DNA from: Taudactylus pleione
Taxonomy: Eukaryota; Chordata; Amphibia; Anura; Myobatrachidae
Assembly: GCA_031769625.1 (NCBI GenBank)
Contig: JAUIMM010000003.1
Location: 1,257,001-1,321,000, forward strand
Direction of reading: 5' to 3'
Length of the DNA: 64,000 nt
Below the pieces are notes generated by a model that did not search any database, had not been told where the DNA came from, and saw only the letters and a list, made by a program, of their open reading frames with translations. The position numbers were made by a program, and so were the translations under genes. Within the stretch, counting starts at the first letter, position 1. Each line of letters begins with the position of its first letter. This document shows, piece after piece, positions 11,325 to 25,600 of the stretch.

Positions 11325-11640
11325 GGCAGAACTATGGGAGACAATGGAGGCGCCTGCTGCCGGGCTCCAGGTCTGAAGGGGCACCTCCTCCATTGTCCAC
11401 AACATATTCACCCTACTTAGAGCTGTAACTATGTACCCGGAGTGTACCGTCATGGCCGCCCAATACATGGCACCTCTTCCCGGCACCTGAGAAGCCACCA
11501 TACACTAGTGGAGAGCTCAATGTCAGACCATCAGCTGCTGCCTTCGTCTATCTATAGCCTGTCTGCATGCGAAATGTTACATTACAGTGTTAGCGGTTGT
11601 GACGGACGGGGCACAAAATTATAACTTCCCTCCGGGCGTC
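11325..11640 (-). repeat. left member of a 3.1-kb-spaced inverted repeat
   Basis: Matches the reverse complement of 14756-15065, including accatacactagtggagagc and catgtattgggcggcc (minus strand). It carries the gcatgcgaaatgttac half-hairpin. Confidence 0.85.
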
Positions 11641-12439
11641 TGGGATGAACTTAAGCCACTGGTCCAACTCAGAATCAGGCCAAAGTGTATCAGTCCTGGA
11701 GGCGCAGTACAAGGTCCTCACTGGACGGTATAGGTGTCACCATGTTCTTTCCTGGCTTGCTGAACATTTGCTGGCACTATGGCCGAAACCCCTGCGACCC
11801 ATTGGCATATTTGGTGGGCTTGCCCAGTACAGCCTACAATTGTGCTGGTGACAGGTTATTGCTGTGGCTGGTACGATCTCCATCTACAAGAAGTATATAT
11901 TGAGGCACTGTAGTGACGTGGCCAAGGTGGTCATCCGTCTCCATCCGTTGTGGTTTGAATATGTAGAATGGAGCGTTACATGTCCATGGAGGATGGATGG
12001 GCATGTTAGATAGGAACACGGATCATTGCCACCTGGTTCATTAGGGTAGATCTCATGGAAACGGATGCTTACTTGAAGCTGACCACCCGTTCTATCGGAG
12101 GCTCACTGGCCTTCACATGGTCTTTCACCTCCTCTCTACAAGCGATGGCTGGGTTGCAGGCACATGGCCCCCTCCCTCCCCCATATCACTCTTCCCTTTA
12201 ATTCATACTGTATGCTTTGTCTTATGATTACGTCATGTTTCGGAGCACGCCCATCGCCCTACTGAGATACTGTGATGTGAGAGGAGCACGCCCACCGCTC
12301 TCCGGGCCACTGTGACATCATCAACCTGTAGGAAGTCTTCCATATTTCACATCAGAATGTTGATTACTCTCATGTGATCATTCAGAGCCAGTCACAGGAT
12401 CTTCACCCCACTCTATCGGCTAAATTAAGTAATGACTTA
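11641..12439. other. intergenic
   Basis: 12230-12320 has a short tandem pair (ggagcacgcccatcgccc, ggagcacgcccaccgctc). No coding signal. Confidence 0.4.
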
Positions 12440-12972
12440 GGGCCTGATTCACTACGGATCGCAACGGAGAATGTAAATAGCAATTACGCAGGCAGTTCAA
12501 CTGCGATGATATGCTAATCTATTGCGGTCACTGTACCGTTGCAGCACTACATAGGGACGCCCACCTTACCTTACACACATCCGTAATCCTGAGCAAGACT
12601 GCGAAACCAACGGTAACATCGAGTACCATCGCAGCCTCACGCTCACTTACACAAGCCCTGAACTTACTCAGAAATTGCTAACTTCAGGGCACGCTATGAG
12701 ACCTCAGGCTGCGTAGGGCATCGCAGTGGATAATTTATCCTCGCCCCTGCAACGGCGTTCAAATGCACTGACGCGCCTGCGTTTTGCAGACCAGCCCCGT
12801 CACCTCCCACAAATGGCACTTCCTGTCAATCACTCTGCGATGGGTCTGCGTAGTCACTATGATCGCAGTCACGATAGCAGTGGCTGGTTTGCGCACTGTG
12901 ATGCATGCGCAGCACGTAATAATCGGCCAATTGCGTGCGTGATCGCAGTTGCGAACAGTAGTGAATTAAGCC
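12440..12972. mobile_element. MITE with gggcctgattcactacg ends
   Basis: Left gggcctgattcactacggat, right cagtagtgaattaagcc; subterminal gatcgcaa and ttgcgaac inverted. About 530 bp. Confidence 0.72.
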
Positions 12973-13573
12973 ATAAGACCCTACCACAGTAAGAGGGGCA
13001 TGGTTCTAGAATTGTATGTGTGTTACTAGCTGCACAGGACAGTATGGAGCTAATTCAGGCTATACAGGGTACTAGTAATAATCTCATGTTTTTCAAAATA
13101 ACTGGTTCCCGACTATCACCTTCATTTACTATCTTATTTCTTCTGTTATTTTGTTATAGTTTTCTCTTTCTTCTGATCTCACCATTGGAACCATTTAAAT
13201 GTATTTCCTTACATGTGACTGTGGGCAAGGCCAGGGAGCGGGACATATAACGCTATTATAAGACAGTGACGCAAATTTCATAGACACCCACTGGTCCTCC
13301 CCGAGGGTAGTTCCGAAATGTTAGCAACTCTTTTGTGTGTGTGTGTGTTGTACTAGCCCTTACCTATGTATCTTCTCTTCTGTAATTACAACAGACTGTA
13401 GTAAAGTATCGGAGGAATAAACGCACCAGACTCTGATTACAGCATTTAACATTTTTACTCCAAAAATAAAACCGCTGATGCGATTTATGAAGCTGATTTG
13501 TTTGGAAATATCTTTCTTACTATGTCCCCAAGGGACTTATTAGAGATTAAGGCACAAAGAGATCTATAAAGCT
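12973..13573. other. intergenic / CCDC180 3' flank
   Basis: A short (GT)n tract near 13335. The CCDC180 3' UTR must lie here on the minus strand, but its end is not visible. Confidence 0.4.
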
Positions 13574-13693
13574 TCATGAATATAACTCCTTTATCTTCAG
13601 CACGGACTGACTCCACCACTCCTCCCAGCGCTGAGCTGCGAGCTGTTGCTGCGTCCTCTCCTCCCGGATGCCGGTTAGCGCCATCTCCGTGTC
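13574..13693 (-). CDS. CCDC180: CCDC180 visible exon 28 (C-terminus, stop)
   Basis: Acceptor gaattttctgcag, phase 0 in. Thirty-nine residues then TGA: a charged helix containing RTQQQLAAQRWEEWWSQSVL and ending KIKELYS. The WEEWW-type C-terminal helix fits the family. No clear polyadenylation signal was identified downstream on the minus strand. Confidence 0.84.
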   Translation of the reverse strand, partial: DTEMALTGIREERTQQQLAAQRWEEWWSQSVLKIKELYS

Positions 13694-16600
13694 CTGCAGA
13701 AAATTCTAAACGGGGAACATGTACGCATTATTACAAACTGCCAGTCTTCCCGTGACACGGTTTTGGTTATAGTGAATATAAAAAAATGAAGGAGTTATGG
13801 CAGTGGGTTTGTCACAGGAGTGTCAGTGAAAGTAGCTGTGTTCTCATACGCAAAGCCGCTGCCACAGAGGCAGTGTTCAGATGGAAACACTGCACCAGCC
13901 ATTGGGTTGGTGCACTTGTTGATGTTGCACGCGGTGGTGCACCGATGGTGGATTGTCCTGAATCACCGGCAGTGTTGCAGCATGCACATGTAATGAAAGT
14001 TAGTGTCTCACTGCTTGCACATTCTGACGCACGCTAGTACACAAGGGGAGGGCTGAAATTAGCATTTACATATTATTGCCGGCGTAACTTCGCCCAAAAT
14101 ACGAAGCCGTGGTGGTGATTGCGTGCACCTCTGAATCATGCTCATAATCTCATCTTTCATTAGTTATTGGAATAGATCTACTTACTTCAAATCAAACTGT
14201 GTAATCCTCCCACTTCAAAATCGGTGCTTCCAAACCAAATAATCCCAGTTTCGTACTTTAATGTACCAGGACATTATAGGGACATTATAGGGTCTGTGAC
14301 ACAAGCTCAACAGACCCTCATTACCTAAATATCCACCACAGAGCAGATAACCCATTATCTATTAGTAGAAAATGCCTAACCAGCAACTTGATAGAACAAT
14401 ATGTGGCCCTCTGTTGCCACGTAGCTGTATTACATAATGGATAATAACCGTGTATGCGACATCCCGGGCTTCCAATGTGGAGACGTGGCCCAAGGTGGTC
14501 TTAGCGGTGGTTACGGATGCAGTTGCTAGGCAACCAGATGGTCCTTTGCTCACGGTGTCCGTAGAATCCTGAAGTGATATCCCCGGCCAGGCCCTGGGGG
14601 GATAAATGTCACAGCTTAACGTTGCACAACTGATGGGATATCGCCCGACTATTGGATAAATTGGAATATTATCCAATTTGGCACATCAAGCCGGTACTTT
14701 GCCGTTACCGATTATGGCAAAAGGCAAATATCAGGAGCCAGTGGCGTATATTCATCCCGGAAGCAAGTTATAATTTGGTCCCCCCCCGTCACAGCCGCTG
14801 ACACTGTAATGTAGCAATTTGCATGCAGAGGCTATAGATAGACAAAGGCAGCAGATGATGGTCTAACATGGAGCTCTCCACTAGTGTATGGTGGCTTCTC
14901 AGGTGCCAGGAAGAGGTGCCATGTATTGGGCGGCCGTGACGGTACACTTCGGGTACATAGTTACAGCCATAAGTGGGGTAAATGTTGTGGACAATGGAGG
15001 AGGTGCCCCTTCAGAGCAGGAGCCCGGCAGCAGGCGCCTCCATAGTCTCCCAGAGTTCTGCCCTTGTCAGGAGCTGACTTTGCTCTCTCCACTTCTGGAG
15101 CAGGGATCACAGACACACAGTAGGGAATACCAGCAGCTACTATAACTGGAAGGGGTCTCCACTGATAGACAGCTATGGTGAATATGCTTACAGTGATATG
15201 CAACCCACACTACACACTGAACCATTATGAAAAGACAGTCTGCAACATTCACAAATAGTATTATAATGCAGCTGTAGTAGATACACAAAGGAGTATTCAC
15301 CTCCCAGACTCTCAGCAAAATAACATATTACAGTCTGCATAAGTTCAGCGGCGTCACTAGGGGCATGCGGACCGCACCGGGTGTCACCAAAATAGCAGAG
15401 CTGCTCTGGCAAGAATGAAAACGTCATACGCCAGGTGACGTGGGGTTCCGGTGGTATCTGCATGCGAAATGCTACGTTACAGTGCCAGCAGCTGTGACAC
15501 TGTAACGTAGCGTTTCGCATGCAGATACACCCGCAGTTGCACACAGAATATAGGCATGCCGTGTATCATTTTAATCAGCAGAAGCTGATTGTGCGAATAA
15601 AACACATTTGATGGTAAAAAAGTTGCACTAAAAGACACTCGGCACTACCGAGTGATGACACAGAATGGCACAGCATGGCACAACTACAAGGGCTGTGTAA
15701 CAAGCAAGGCAGTAAGATGTGGACACATCTGTAGGAAGCTTGTACTTTACATCACCACTAAAATGATATAGCATAGGACATTAGAAAGCTACAATTACAC
15801 TGCATGACTGAGAACGGATTAAAGCGTCGATATAACAGCATTTGGTTCATGATATGGGGTAGACGTGTAATATGACTGCAGTCTCCCAGTACACGTATGA
15901 TGGTCAGTGTTACCTGCAACCCCGCTCGATCAGGGACATGTGCTCTGTGTCTTCCAAGGGGAGGCCGGCTCGCTGGCGTCTGATCAGGGTGGTCAGCTTC
16001 TGCCTCGGGACCTCAGTCTCTGCAGTGATATAAAGTCAATGTTGGAGTCACTGGGTACTACACAAATTAATGTATAATTACAACTTATAAAAAGAACCTC
16101 AATCGTTATGTTTCATCATTTATACCCATGGGTGTTTTCCACAGTTCCCTGGGGCAGTCACTTTCTACCTTCATTTCTTATAATAGCACGGTGGCACAGT
16201 GGTTAGCATTAAAGCCTCACAGCAATGGGGTTATGGATTTGATTACCACCAGGTTACTATGTGCGGAGTTTGTATTTTCTCTCTATGTTTGTGAGACTCC
16301 TCATGGTGCTTTGGAAGTATAATTGGCTTTTGATGGAATTAGCCCTAGAGTGTGTGTGTGTATTATAGATTGTAAACTTCGCTGGTGACTCGACCCTTTA
16401 CTAGGAATGGGGACAGTAGGTGCTGTCGCACCACTACAACCAGCTTCCCTCTTCCTGCCAGACATTACCAATCATCTGCTGCTGCTCTGTGTGCTGCCTC
16501 CCTGCTCTGCACGCTGGCACTTGTAGTTCAACAACAGCTGGATAAGTCATATTGTATACAACAGAGTCACCCCTTGGCTCTCCATTTGTTATGTAATACA

Positions 16601-19600
16601 AGTCCCAGCATGCTTCGTACAGTAGTTTCACAGCTGCAGGCTGCAAGCGTTTCTCTGGCTATTAGGTGGGATAAAAGCAGACTTGGATCTGGACTACATC
16701 AGACCATGTATCAAACATTCTAACGAGGACAAGCTGAGATGTTTCTCATATCAACCAATCAGATTCTAGCTCTCATTAAGCCAGTACATTCCATAAAATG
16801 ATAGCTAGAAGCTGATTGGTTTTTATGGGCAACTTTTACACCTGTTCTCTTCAGACAGTTTGATACAACTTCCCAAAACACCAGAAGATTTGTGAGTCAG
16901 GATGGGGTCAGGGGAGGGGGTGTGTGGTTTTTAACTTAGATGTTTAGGCATAGCGGGCAGTGGTCTTTTGCAGGTGCCCGGGTCCTATTCAGTACTAGAC
17001 CATCACAGCCCAGGCATAGTTTGGCAGAACCTCGCTGCTTTTTATTGTAATCTTTAAAAAAATGGGGGGACATGTCCTTTGGTTTCCCCATTACACTCAG
17101 CCCCCCCTGCATAGTACTGTCCAATGCGCTATACTGGTGCATCACTGTCACCCACTGGCTGGTAAGACGTCATCCACGGTGAGGGTGTCATCCAGCTCCA
17201 GCAGCATGTTCTCGGCGAGGGATGCCAGTGCTGCGGTGAAACGCTGGGTACTCTCCGAAACGCAGTCCTGTCAATGTTAATTAAATGGCACATTTACTAT
17301 CTTGTATAAGCAACTGGTACAGACAGTAATTACAACCTATTGTTGAATATAAGGAGCAGCTTTATTCAAATATTAGCCAGAAAAGCAGGTAAAGTGCTCT
17401 ACAACTTACACGCTGCCCACAAGGGGCATCACTGTATTGTACGGATTTACAGTTTACCGGCACCAAGTCAGCAATGTGGCACTGTAACATGAACGGTATA
17501 CTTTCCCTTTAAGTTGTCCTAGTTGCAGCATCAGGAGGGAACATTCACGGTGTTCTCCTACCTGTAACTGTCTGGCATTGTGATCAATGCCCTCGGTCTC
17601 CTCCCTCTGCCGCCTCTCCTCCTGTCGGCAGATCTCCGCTAGAGCCTGGCAGTTATCTGGGTGTCCTAGGCTTGGTCTCAGCAGGTTCCTCATCTCCTCC
17701 TGGAAGACAGAAAGACTGACGTTCATCAGTGCAGCTCTGGTGCCTCAGTCTTACGGCATCTCCTCCTTACACATACTGTGATATTACAGGAGATATCGGG
17801 CAAACAGCCTGAGATCACCGTACATGATCCCAAAACATCTCTTGTTTAGCAGATACATTAATATATCTTCAGTGCAAATATAAATCTTTTAGTACGAATA
17901 TATGGAGCATCATTGGTCATCTTTTAAACGTTATTGACATTGCTCCATGTCCGAGGCTCCCTGATCTTGCATGGACAGTATCCACACACTTGTACTGTAT
18001 AATGGACATTACATTTTAAACGTACAGTAAATACCTGAAGATTATAGTTTTGGTCTATTGCGTAGGGAGGAAATCTGAAAACGTTATTAGCATTAGAGCT
18101 GTAGTTGTTGTCTCCGTAGCTTTTCTCCCATTGGTTTGTTATCGGTCTCTGAGCCGCGCTCCTTAGTGGAGCTGGACAGCGCATGTCTTGCACAGATGGG
18201 TGTAGATTTTAGTTTAAGTTCTCAATATAATATGAAGGAATGGCAGAGCTGTTTGTTTAGAATGCAGTCACCCAATGTCGACATTCAAAATGCCAAAATC
18301 ATAATGTTGACAACACAATGTCGATGTGATATGTCGGCATTCTGCAGGGAAAGGAAGATTAGGGTGGGGCTGCGGGACGGAAGGGTTAGGCTGCAGGAGG
18401 GGAGGGTTAGGCTGCGGGAGGGGAGGTTAGGCACTAGGGGGGAGTGTTAGGCTGTGGGATGGTAGGGTTAGGCACTAAGAGGAGCGTTAGGCTGCGGGAC
18501 GGTAGGGTTAGGCACTAAGAGGAGCGTTAGGCTGCGGGACGGGAGGGTTAGGCATTTATTGGAGCATTAGGCTGCGGGACGGGAGGGTGAGGCACTAAGA
18601 GGAGCATCAGGCTGCGGGATGGTAGGGTGAGGCACTAAGAGGAGCATTAGGCTGCGGGATGGTAGGATTAGGCACTAAGAGGAGCGTTAGGCTGCGGGAT
18701 GGGATGGTAGGGTTAGGCATTAAGAGGAGCGTTAGGCTGCAGGACGGGAGGGTTAGGAACTAAGAGGAGCATTAGGCTGTGGGACGGGAGGGTGAGGCAC
18801 TAAGAGGAGCATTAGGCTGCAGGATGGGAGGGTTAGGCACCAAGAGGAGCGTTAGGCTGCGGGACGGGAGGGTGAGGCACTAAGAGGAGCATTAGGCTGC
18901 GGGACGGGAGGTTTAGGCACTAAGAGGAGCGTTAGGCTGCGGGACGGGAGGGTGAGGCACTAAGAGGAGCGTTAGGCTGCGGGACGGGAGGGTGAGGCAC
19001 TAAGAGGAGCGTTAGGCTGCGGGACGGGAGGGTGAGGCACTAAGAGGAGCATTAGGCTGCAGGACGGGAGGGTTAGGCACTAAGAGGAGCATTAGGCTGC
19101 GGGATGAGAGGGTGAGGCACTAAGAGGAGCATTAGGCTGCGGGATGGGAGGGTTAGGCACTAAGAGGAGCATTAGGCTCCGGGACGGGAGGGTTAGGCAC
19201 TAAGAGGAGCGTTAGGCTGAGGGATGGTAGGATTAGGCACTAAGAGGAGCATTAGGCTGCAGGACGGGAGGGTTAGGCACTAAGAGGAGCATTAGGCTGC
19301 GGGATGGGAGGGTGAGGCACTAAGAGGAACATTAGGCTGCGGGATGGGAGGGTTAGGCACTAAGAGGAGCATTAGGCTCCGGGACGGGACGGTTAGGATT
19401 AGGCATTAGAGGGAGGATTATGGTTAGGCACTAGGTGGAGGGTTAGGTTTAGGCTGTGGGTGAGGAGGTTATGCACTAGGTGGAGGGTTAGGTTTAGGCT
19501 GTGGGTGAGGAGGTTAGGCACTAGGGGGAGGGTTAGGGTTAAGCACTTGGCGGGGGTTAGGGTTAGGCTGCGGGAGAGGATGGTTATGGTTAAGATGCGG

Positions 19601-22600
19601 GAGGGAAGAGTTATGTTGCAGAAGGGTAGGGTTAGGCTGCGGGAGAGGAGGTCAGGGTTAGGCTGTGGAAGGGGAGGGTAAGGGTTAGGAACCAGGTGGT
19701 GGGTTAGGGTTAGGCTGCGGGAGGGAATGTTTAGGGTTAGGTTATGGGAGGGTAAGGGTTAGGCTGAGGGAGGGAGGGTAAGGGTTAGGCTGCGGGAGGG
19801 AATGTTTAGGGTTAGGTTATGGGAGGGTTAGACAATAGGGGGAGGGTTAGGCAGTAGGGCTAGTGTTAGGCTGTGGGAGGGTTAGGATTAGGCACGAGAG
19901 GGAGGATTGGGGTTAGGCTACGGGAGGGGAGTGTTAGGTTTAGGCACTAGGGTGGGGGTTAGGCACTAGGGGGAAGGTTCGGGTTACTTACCGCCCAGAA
20001 GACACTATTACATTACCGGAGCTTCTACCAGGTACACATCGTTATCAACATTATGTTGACATTTTATCAGTGTCGACAAAATTAATGTTGACATGGTCAA
20101 TGACGACATGCTGCATGTCAGCATTCTCATTTCAACATTATGAATTAAAAAAACAAACAAACCCAACTAGTCCATTTACTTCAATTACAAGATAAATGAC
20201 CATTCCTAAAGAGACTGGTGCAGAAGACATCACAGCTGCCTGGGGACTGCGCAGGGAGAGGCACCTTGGCTATTTCCCACTTCTCAAGGTCCTTCATGAA
20301 GAGCAGCCGTGACTGTTGGATGCTGGCGTGCATTGCGTCCAAGTGTTCCCGCCTCTGGGCCTCTATGACAAGTGGCGGAACGTCTCTTATCAGTCCTTCC
20401 ATCTGCTCCAGCTGCTCCCGGAACTCTGTGGAGTCACATGTAAATGTTACCGCCTTAGGGCAGCGGGCTTAGGTATAAACGTGGCTACAGGGTAATTATC
20501 CCGGGGGCACCTTACCCAACAGACAGTTGTTGTAATACTCCAAGGCCTGTTTCTCGTACGACTGAAGCTTCAGCACTAACGTGTCAGCGCAGTCCTCAAA
20601 GGTTTCCTGGAGTAAGTCCGGGCGTCCTATGGGACGTCGCTCCTTCTTCTTATAGAATTCCTACAACACATGAATTATATGAACAGACGTGTGACTAAAT
20701 CACCACGAGATACTGATGTATATGAATACAGTACAGTGGTATTTTACAAACAAGCATTATCCTGTACTCCTGCTGCTGTATTACTCCGTATTAGCTTCTT
20801 TGTAGTTCAGTAAATTGAAAGGCGAAACAGAAATACACAATCAGACCGCAGCCACAAAATTACACACACAAAATGCAACAGTCCAATACAGCATTAGTAT
20901 TGTAAAACAGATGCTACAGATCATGTACAACCCGGGCTGGTTGAGTGCTTGGAATACAGATCCACGCAGGAAGGTTTTATCCCGACCAGAAGCCTAAGTT
21001 CCGCTGCTCTCCCCCAATCAGGAGCCAAACTACTGTCACTCTTTCTATCAACCAGGAACCAAACCATCACCACTCTTTTCCAACCAGGAACCGAACTACC
21101 GCAGATCTCTCCCATCCAGAAACTGAACAGCTCCTAGCCTTTCCCAACCAGGAGCCGAACTACTGCCACTCTCTTTCCTGACCAGGAGCCAAACTGTCAC
21201 AGAGCTTACCTAACCAGGAGCCAAGCTAAAGCCACTCTCTTTCCCGACCAGGAGCCAAACTACCGTTGATCTCTCTTAACCATGAGCCAAACTAACTTCA
21301 GTTTCTCCCAACTTCATATTGAACTACTGCCACTCTCTCCCAACCGGAAGAGAACTACCGTGGAGCAGCATGGACAAATAGGAATCCCCAAGGAAAGAGC
21401 AGCGTTTTTATCAGCTGAAACAAGTTTCCTGTAGAACCACTGTCCCATCACCTACGTCTCTTTACTTCCTATCCTCGCTGCTGTTATAAAGTAAGGTTGG
21501 AATGGTAGAGTCTGCAGTGGAGGAAGACGAAGATGAGCTGAACCAGGGCAGCTGCTGCCCCAGGGCCTCTCCTGTTACCTGGAACGTCTCAGCTGCTCAG
21601 TGGTGGTAGGTACCATGAATAAACGCAATACATCTTATATATACATATACTGTATATTTAAGCACCCTTCATCCACATACTAAAAATAATACAATACATG
21701 GAGATACTCTTTAGTTTTATAGCAAGTGCTGCACTACTCAAGCTCTGCTCTTCCCTACCCCCAGGATTGCTCTGATGCTCTGCTCTTCCCTACCCCCAGG
21801 ATTGCTCTGATGCTCTGCTCTTCCCTACCCCCAGGATTGCTCTGATGCTCTGCTGTTCCCTACCCCCAGGATTGCTCTGATGCTCTGCTCTTCCCTACCC
21901 CCAGGATTGCTCTGATGCTCTGCTCTTCCCTACCCCCAGGATTGCTCTGATGCTCTGCTCTTCCCTACCCCCAGGATTGCTCTGATGCTCTGCTCTTCCC
22001 TACCCCCAGGATTGCTCTGATGCTCTGCTCTTCCCTACCCCCAGGATTGCTCTGATGCTCTGCTCTTCCCTACCCCCAGGATTGCTCTGATGCTCTGCTC
22101 TTCCCTACCCCCAGGATTGCTCTGATGCTCTGCTGTTCCCTACCCCCAGGATTGCTCTGATGCTCTGCTCTTCCCTACCCCCAGGATTGCTCTGATGCTC
22201 TGCTCTTCCCTACCCCCAGGATTGCTCTGATGCTCTGCTCTTCCCTACCCCCAGGATTGCTCTGATGCTCTGCTCTTCCCTACCCCCAGGATTGCTCTGA
22301 TGCTCTGCTCTTCCCTACCCCCAGGATTGCTCTGATGCTCTGCTCTTCCCTACCCCCAGGATTGCTCTGATGCTCTGCTCTTCCCTACCCCCAGGATTGC
22401 TCTGATGCTCTGCTCTTTCCTACCCCCAGGATTGCCCTGATGCTCTGCTCTTCCCTACCCCCAGGATTGCTCTGATGCTCTGTTCTCCATACACCCAAAA
22501 ACTCAGAAGATGGAAACGCATCTGGTCAAGCCTGAAGCCATGCACCAACCTGCCCTGTTTAACGAGCTTATAGTCTTCCACCGGCCCTGTCCATAACTGC

Positions 22601-25600
22601 CCAAAATGTGGCTAAACTCATGCATAAGTAAAATATAGAGGAAAGGACACAGGTGTAACACATATATAGGTCTATGTGCTGCCCTGATACAGTATTTGTG
22701 TTATGTGTGCAGGTACCTCAGCCAGGTACAGCAGGTGATCACTGCTCTCCCAGAGAATGGACGTCAGGATTCCCTTAAAGTGACTGTAAAAATATAAAGC
22801 ATAGTAATAAGTCATACCTATAAAACCAGGTATCGCAATACCGACGCCGGAATCCAGACACCATCAGAATCCCGGTTCCAGCATCCCGACGGCAAGTATT
22901 GTTGTTAGGGGGAGGGTTAGGCTACAGGGAAGGAGGGTTAGGTTTAGGTTGCAGGGGGAGGGTCAGGGTCCTAACTCTGTCGGGATGCCAAAGTTGGGAT
23001 TCTGACCGCTAGGATCCCGAGCCCCGGCATCCTGTACCCAACCCAATAATACATAGAAGAAATTTATATATGCAAGTCAGAAAAAGTTGGTTACAAAATG
23101 GCAAATACATTTTTCAGGTTTAGACAAGATAGTATCATTTACAACTTACTCCGATTCCTCCCTCTTCTCCCCAAAAACCTGGTATTTCTTATCCATCCTG
23201 GAGGGTTTCACCAGCTTCCGGGCGCTGAGAGACAACAGAGCATCTCAGAGGATTTACGATATCGCCTTTTATTTCTAGGAGAGCAAATACTAAGCGACAG
23301 TAGTCCTGATTCAGCAAGGAACGCACGGATGCAGACGCACGCAATCGGCCGATGTTCGCGGTCTGCGCATGCATCTGGGTCGCAGTGCGCTTGCGCTCAC
23401 CGCTCACCGCGTCGTCTGTGGGTGGATACGGGGAGTGGTTGGCCAAACTCTGGCGTGCCATTGTGTCCGCGCCCTGTTACACAGGGGTGTGCATAAATTA
23501 GCCGCTGAGATGCCGGACGCAGCCTGGCATCCCTCTGCGTGCAGGAAGTCTCTCAACTCCTGCGGCAGGATCAGGTCTACCTTTAGTCTGCGTACGGCTC
23601 CGATGTTACTCGATGTTCCCGATATTTTCTCAGCCTTGCGCATCAGTACGGACGTTAGCGGAGGGTAAAGGGGGCGGCATTATGTAGTGCTGAGCATCTT
23701 TGTGCTGCGATTGCTGTGCGTATGCGTTCATTAGCATATTCTCGCAGCGACTGGGTGCGTGCGTCTGCATCCCGGCGTTCCTTGCTGTTATATGGAGAAG
23801 ACTACTTTTGGAAATCTTCACCATTTGTTTAACAAAGGCCAGATATAAAACAGATATAGGGCCTGATTCAGAGACGCTCGTAAGCGGCAGCTCGTTCGTT
23901 CCGAGCGATGTTAGCCCAACTGCGCATGTGTACGGATCGTTATACGCATGCGCTAACCAGTCAGTGCGGCCGAAATTCATGTGCTTGCAAAATAGCGAAT
24001 GCCTGCTATTTTGAGTGACAGGAGGAGGCGTATGTGGGTGGTAACAGGGGAAGGTGCTTGAAAATGGGGAGTGGAAATCCGAACGCAGGCGTGCTTAAAG
24101 GTCAAAACGGGCGTTTTATGGGTGTGCATATTTAAAACAGCAGCGTCATTGACCACGTCACTGGGTTATTTTATAGCCAGAACTGCTCGCAAAATTGTGG
24201 TAGCAAACACCAACCACAAGAATAGCGAGCAGTTCATACCCTTGTCGATGTACTCGATTAATCTAATAAATAGCGGACATGACGTAGGATGGGAGCGGCC
24301 AGGGGGCGTATTTTTCCAAAAAACGAACGCAAGTTTTGCTCGCTCGTTCAGACATAGAGGCGTGAACAGACCGCAAACAGCGAACGGTTCATTTGAATAG
24401 CCACCCCTTGTTTTAGAACGAACGACCGCAAATAGCGAGTGGCTCTGAATGAGGGCCATAGTCACATTAACTTCAGTTTAACTTTACGGCTCGTCTTTAA
24501 ATTGAATAAACATAATGAACATATTTTACAATGACCGTTTGCTACAAATATGGAATTTATTTTATATAGATTGCAGGGGAGGCGATAACATGCACCCCCA
24601 CCCTCCGCCTCCACGATGCCGCCAGCACGGTCACTACTGCGCGCACTGCAGGAATTTACAAGGGGTGTGTCGTCACGCCCTCCACACTACCAGGGCCCGT
24701 CCAACGTCTCGGCGCCCCCGGCCCTGTGCAATACGTTATCTCATGTAAATAATATGGTCATCCCGTAAAATGAAGAATAGGTGCACTCATGCGTCTGATC
24801 CTACATACATAATACCTGGGGGAAGGAACCTCATCGTTTTGGTGACAACTTACTGTTTATTTCCACTACTGGGTTCTGATGGCGGACGTGGCACTATGGG
24901 AAGACTCTGATTTGATACTGAAACTGGGAAGTAGAAGGAACATCGGGAAGTTACATGGCAAACAAAAAATCACCAATACACTATAGAGGACCAAATAAAG
25001 CTGTTACCATCATATGACTTTAATGAATATTTTATTATCATCAACAGTTTATTTGTAATTGTAAAATCTCACTTTAAAAAATTATTGATAAATGTATTTT
25101 CCTCTTTTACAAACACGCTGCGCTTGGAATTAGGATTAATGATAGTTATGTCCACCACCCATTCTGCACATAATCGCGTCATCGTGCTCCCCCCATCTTA
25201 CTAGGTCTCAGAACGCCACACCTGCAAACTCTTCTGGAACGCTCGGGAGACTCCTGAATTGGAGAAAGATATCCTGGAAACACTAAGAAGTTCTCCCAGG
25301 GGCCCCTTCCTGCCACGAAGCGTCAAGGCCACAATACGGGTATCATAAAGCCTTGTCCAACCCAATAATAACTGGCAGGTATGTGATGGCACGATCAAGT
25401 CATCAAACTCCAGTTACTCGCCCCACCCACTTATCACCATGAAGCCCCACTATTTGCGTGACCTTCCTCCACGGAATATAGGGGTCTATGTACTAAGCCT
25501 TGAAGAGAGATAAAGTTGACTGAGATAAAGTACAAACCAATCAGCTCCTAACTGTCATTTTTCAAACACAGCCTGTAAAGTGACAGTTAGGAGCTGATGG

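Noticed and set aside
14186..14258. Candidate CCDC180 exon with a strong GTAAGT donor
   Set aside because: The only phase that fits has an in-frame TGA just before the donor and the acceptor tract is poor; exon 27 at 14449-14593 closes the phase instead.
11163..15145. Two ORFs with the same start MVASQVPGRGAMYWAA suggesting a gene family
   Set aside because: They come from the two arms of an inverted repeat, lack splice support and show no protein-like conservation.
18360..19990. True interstitial telomere (TTAGGG)n
   Set aside because: The unit is 40 bp with only TTAGG words, and MITE-type ends flank it; it is a telomere-like minisatellite rather than a fusion scar.
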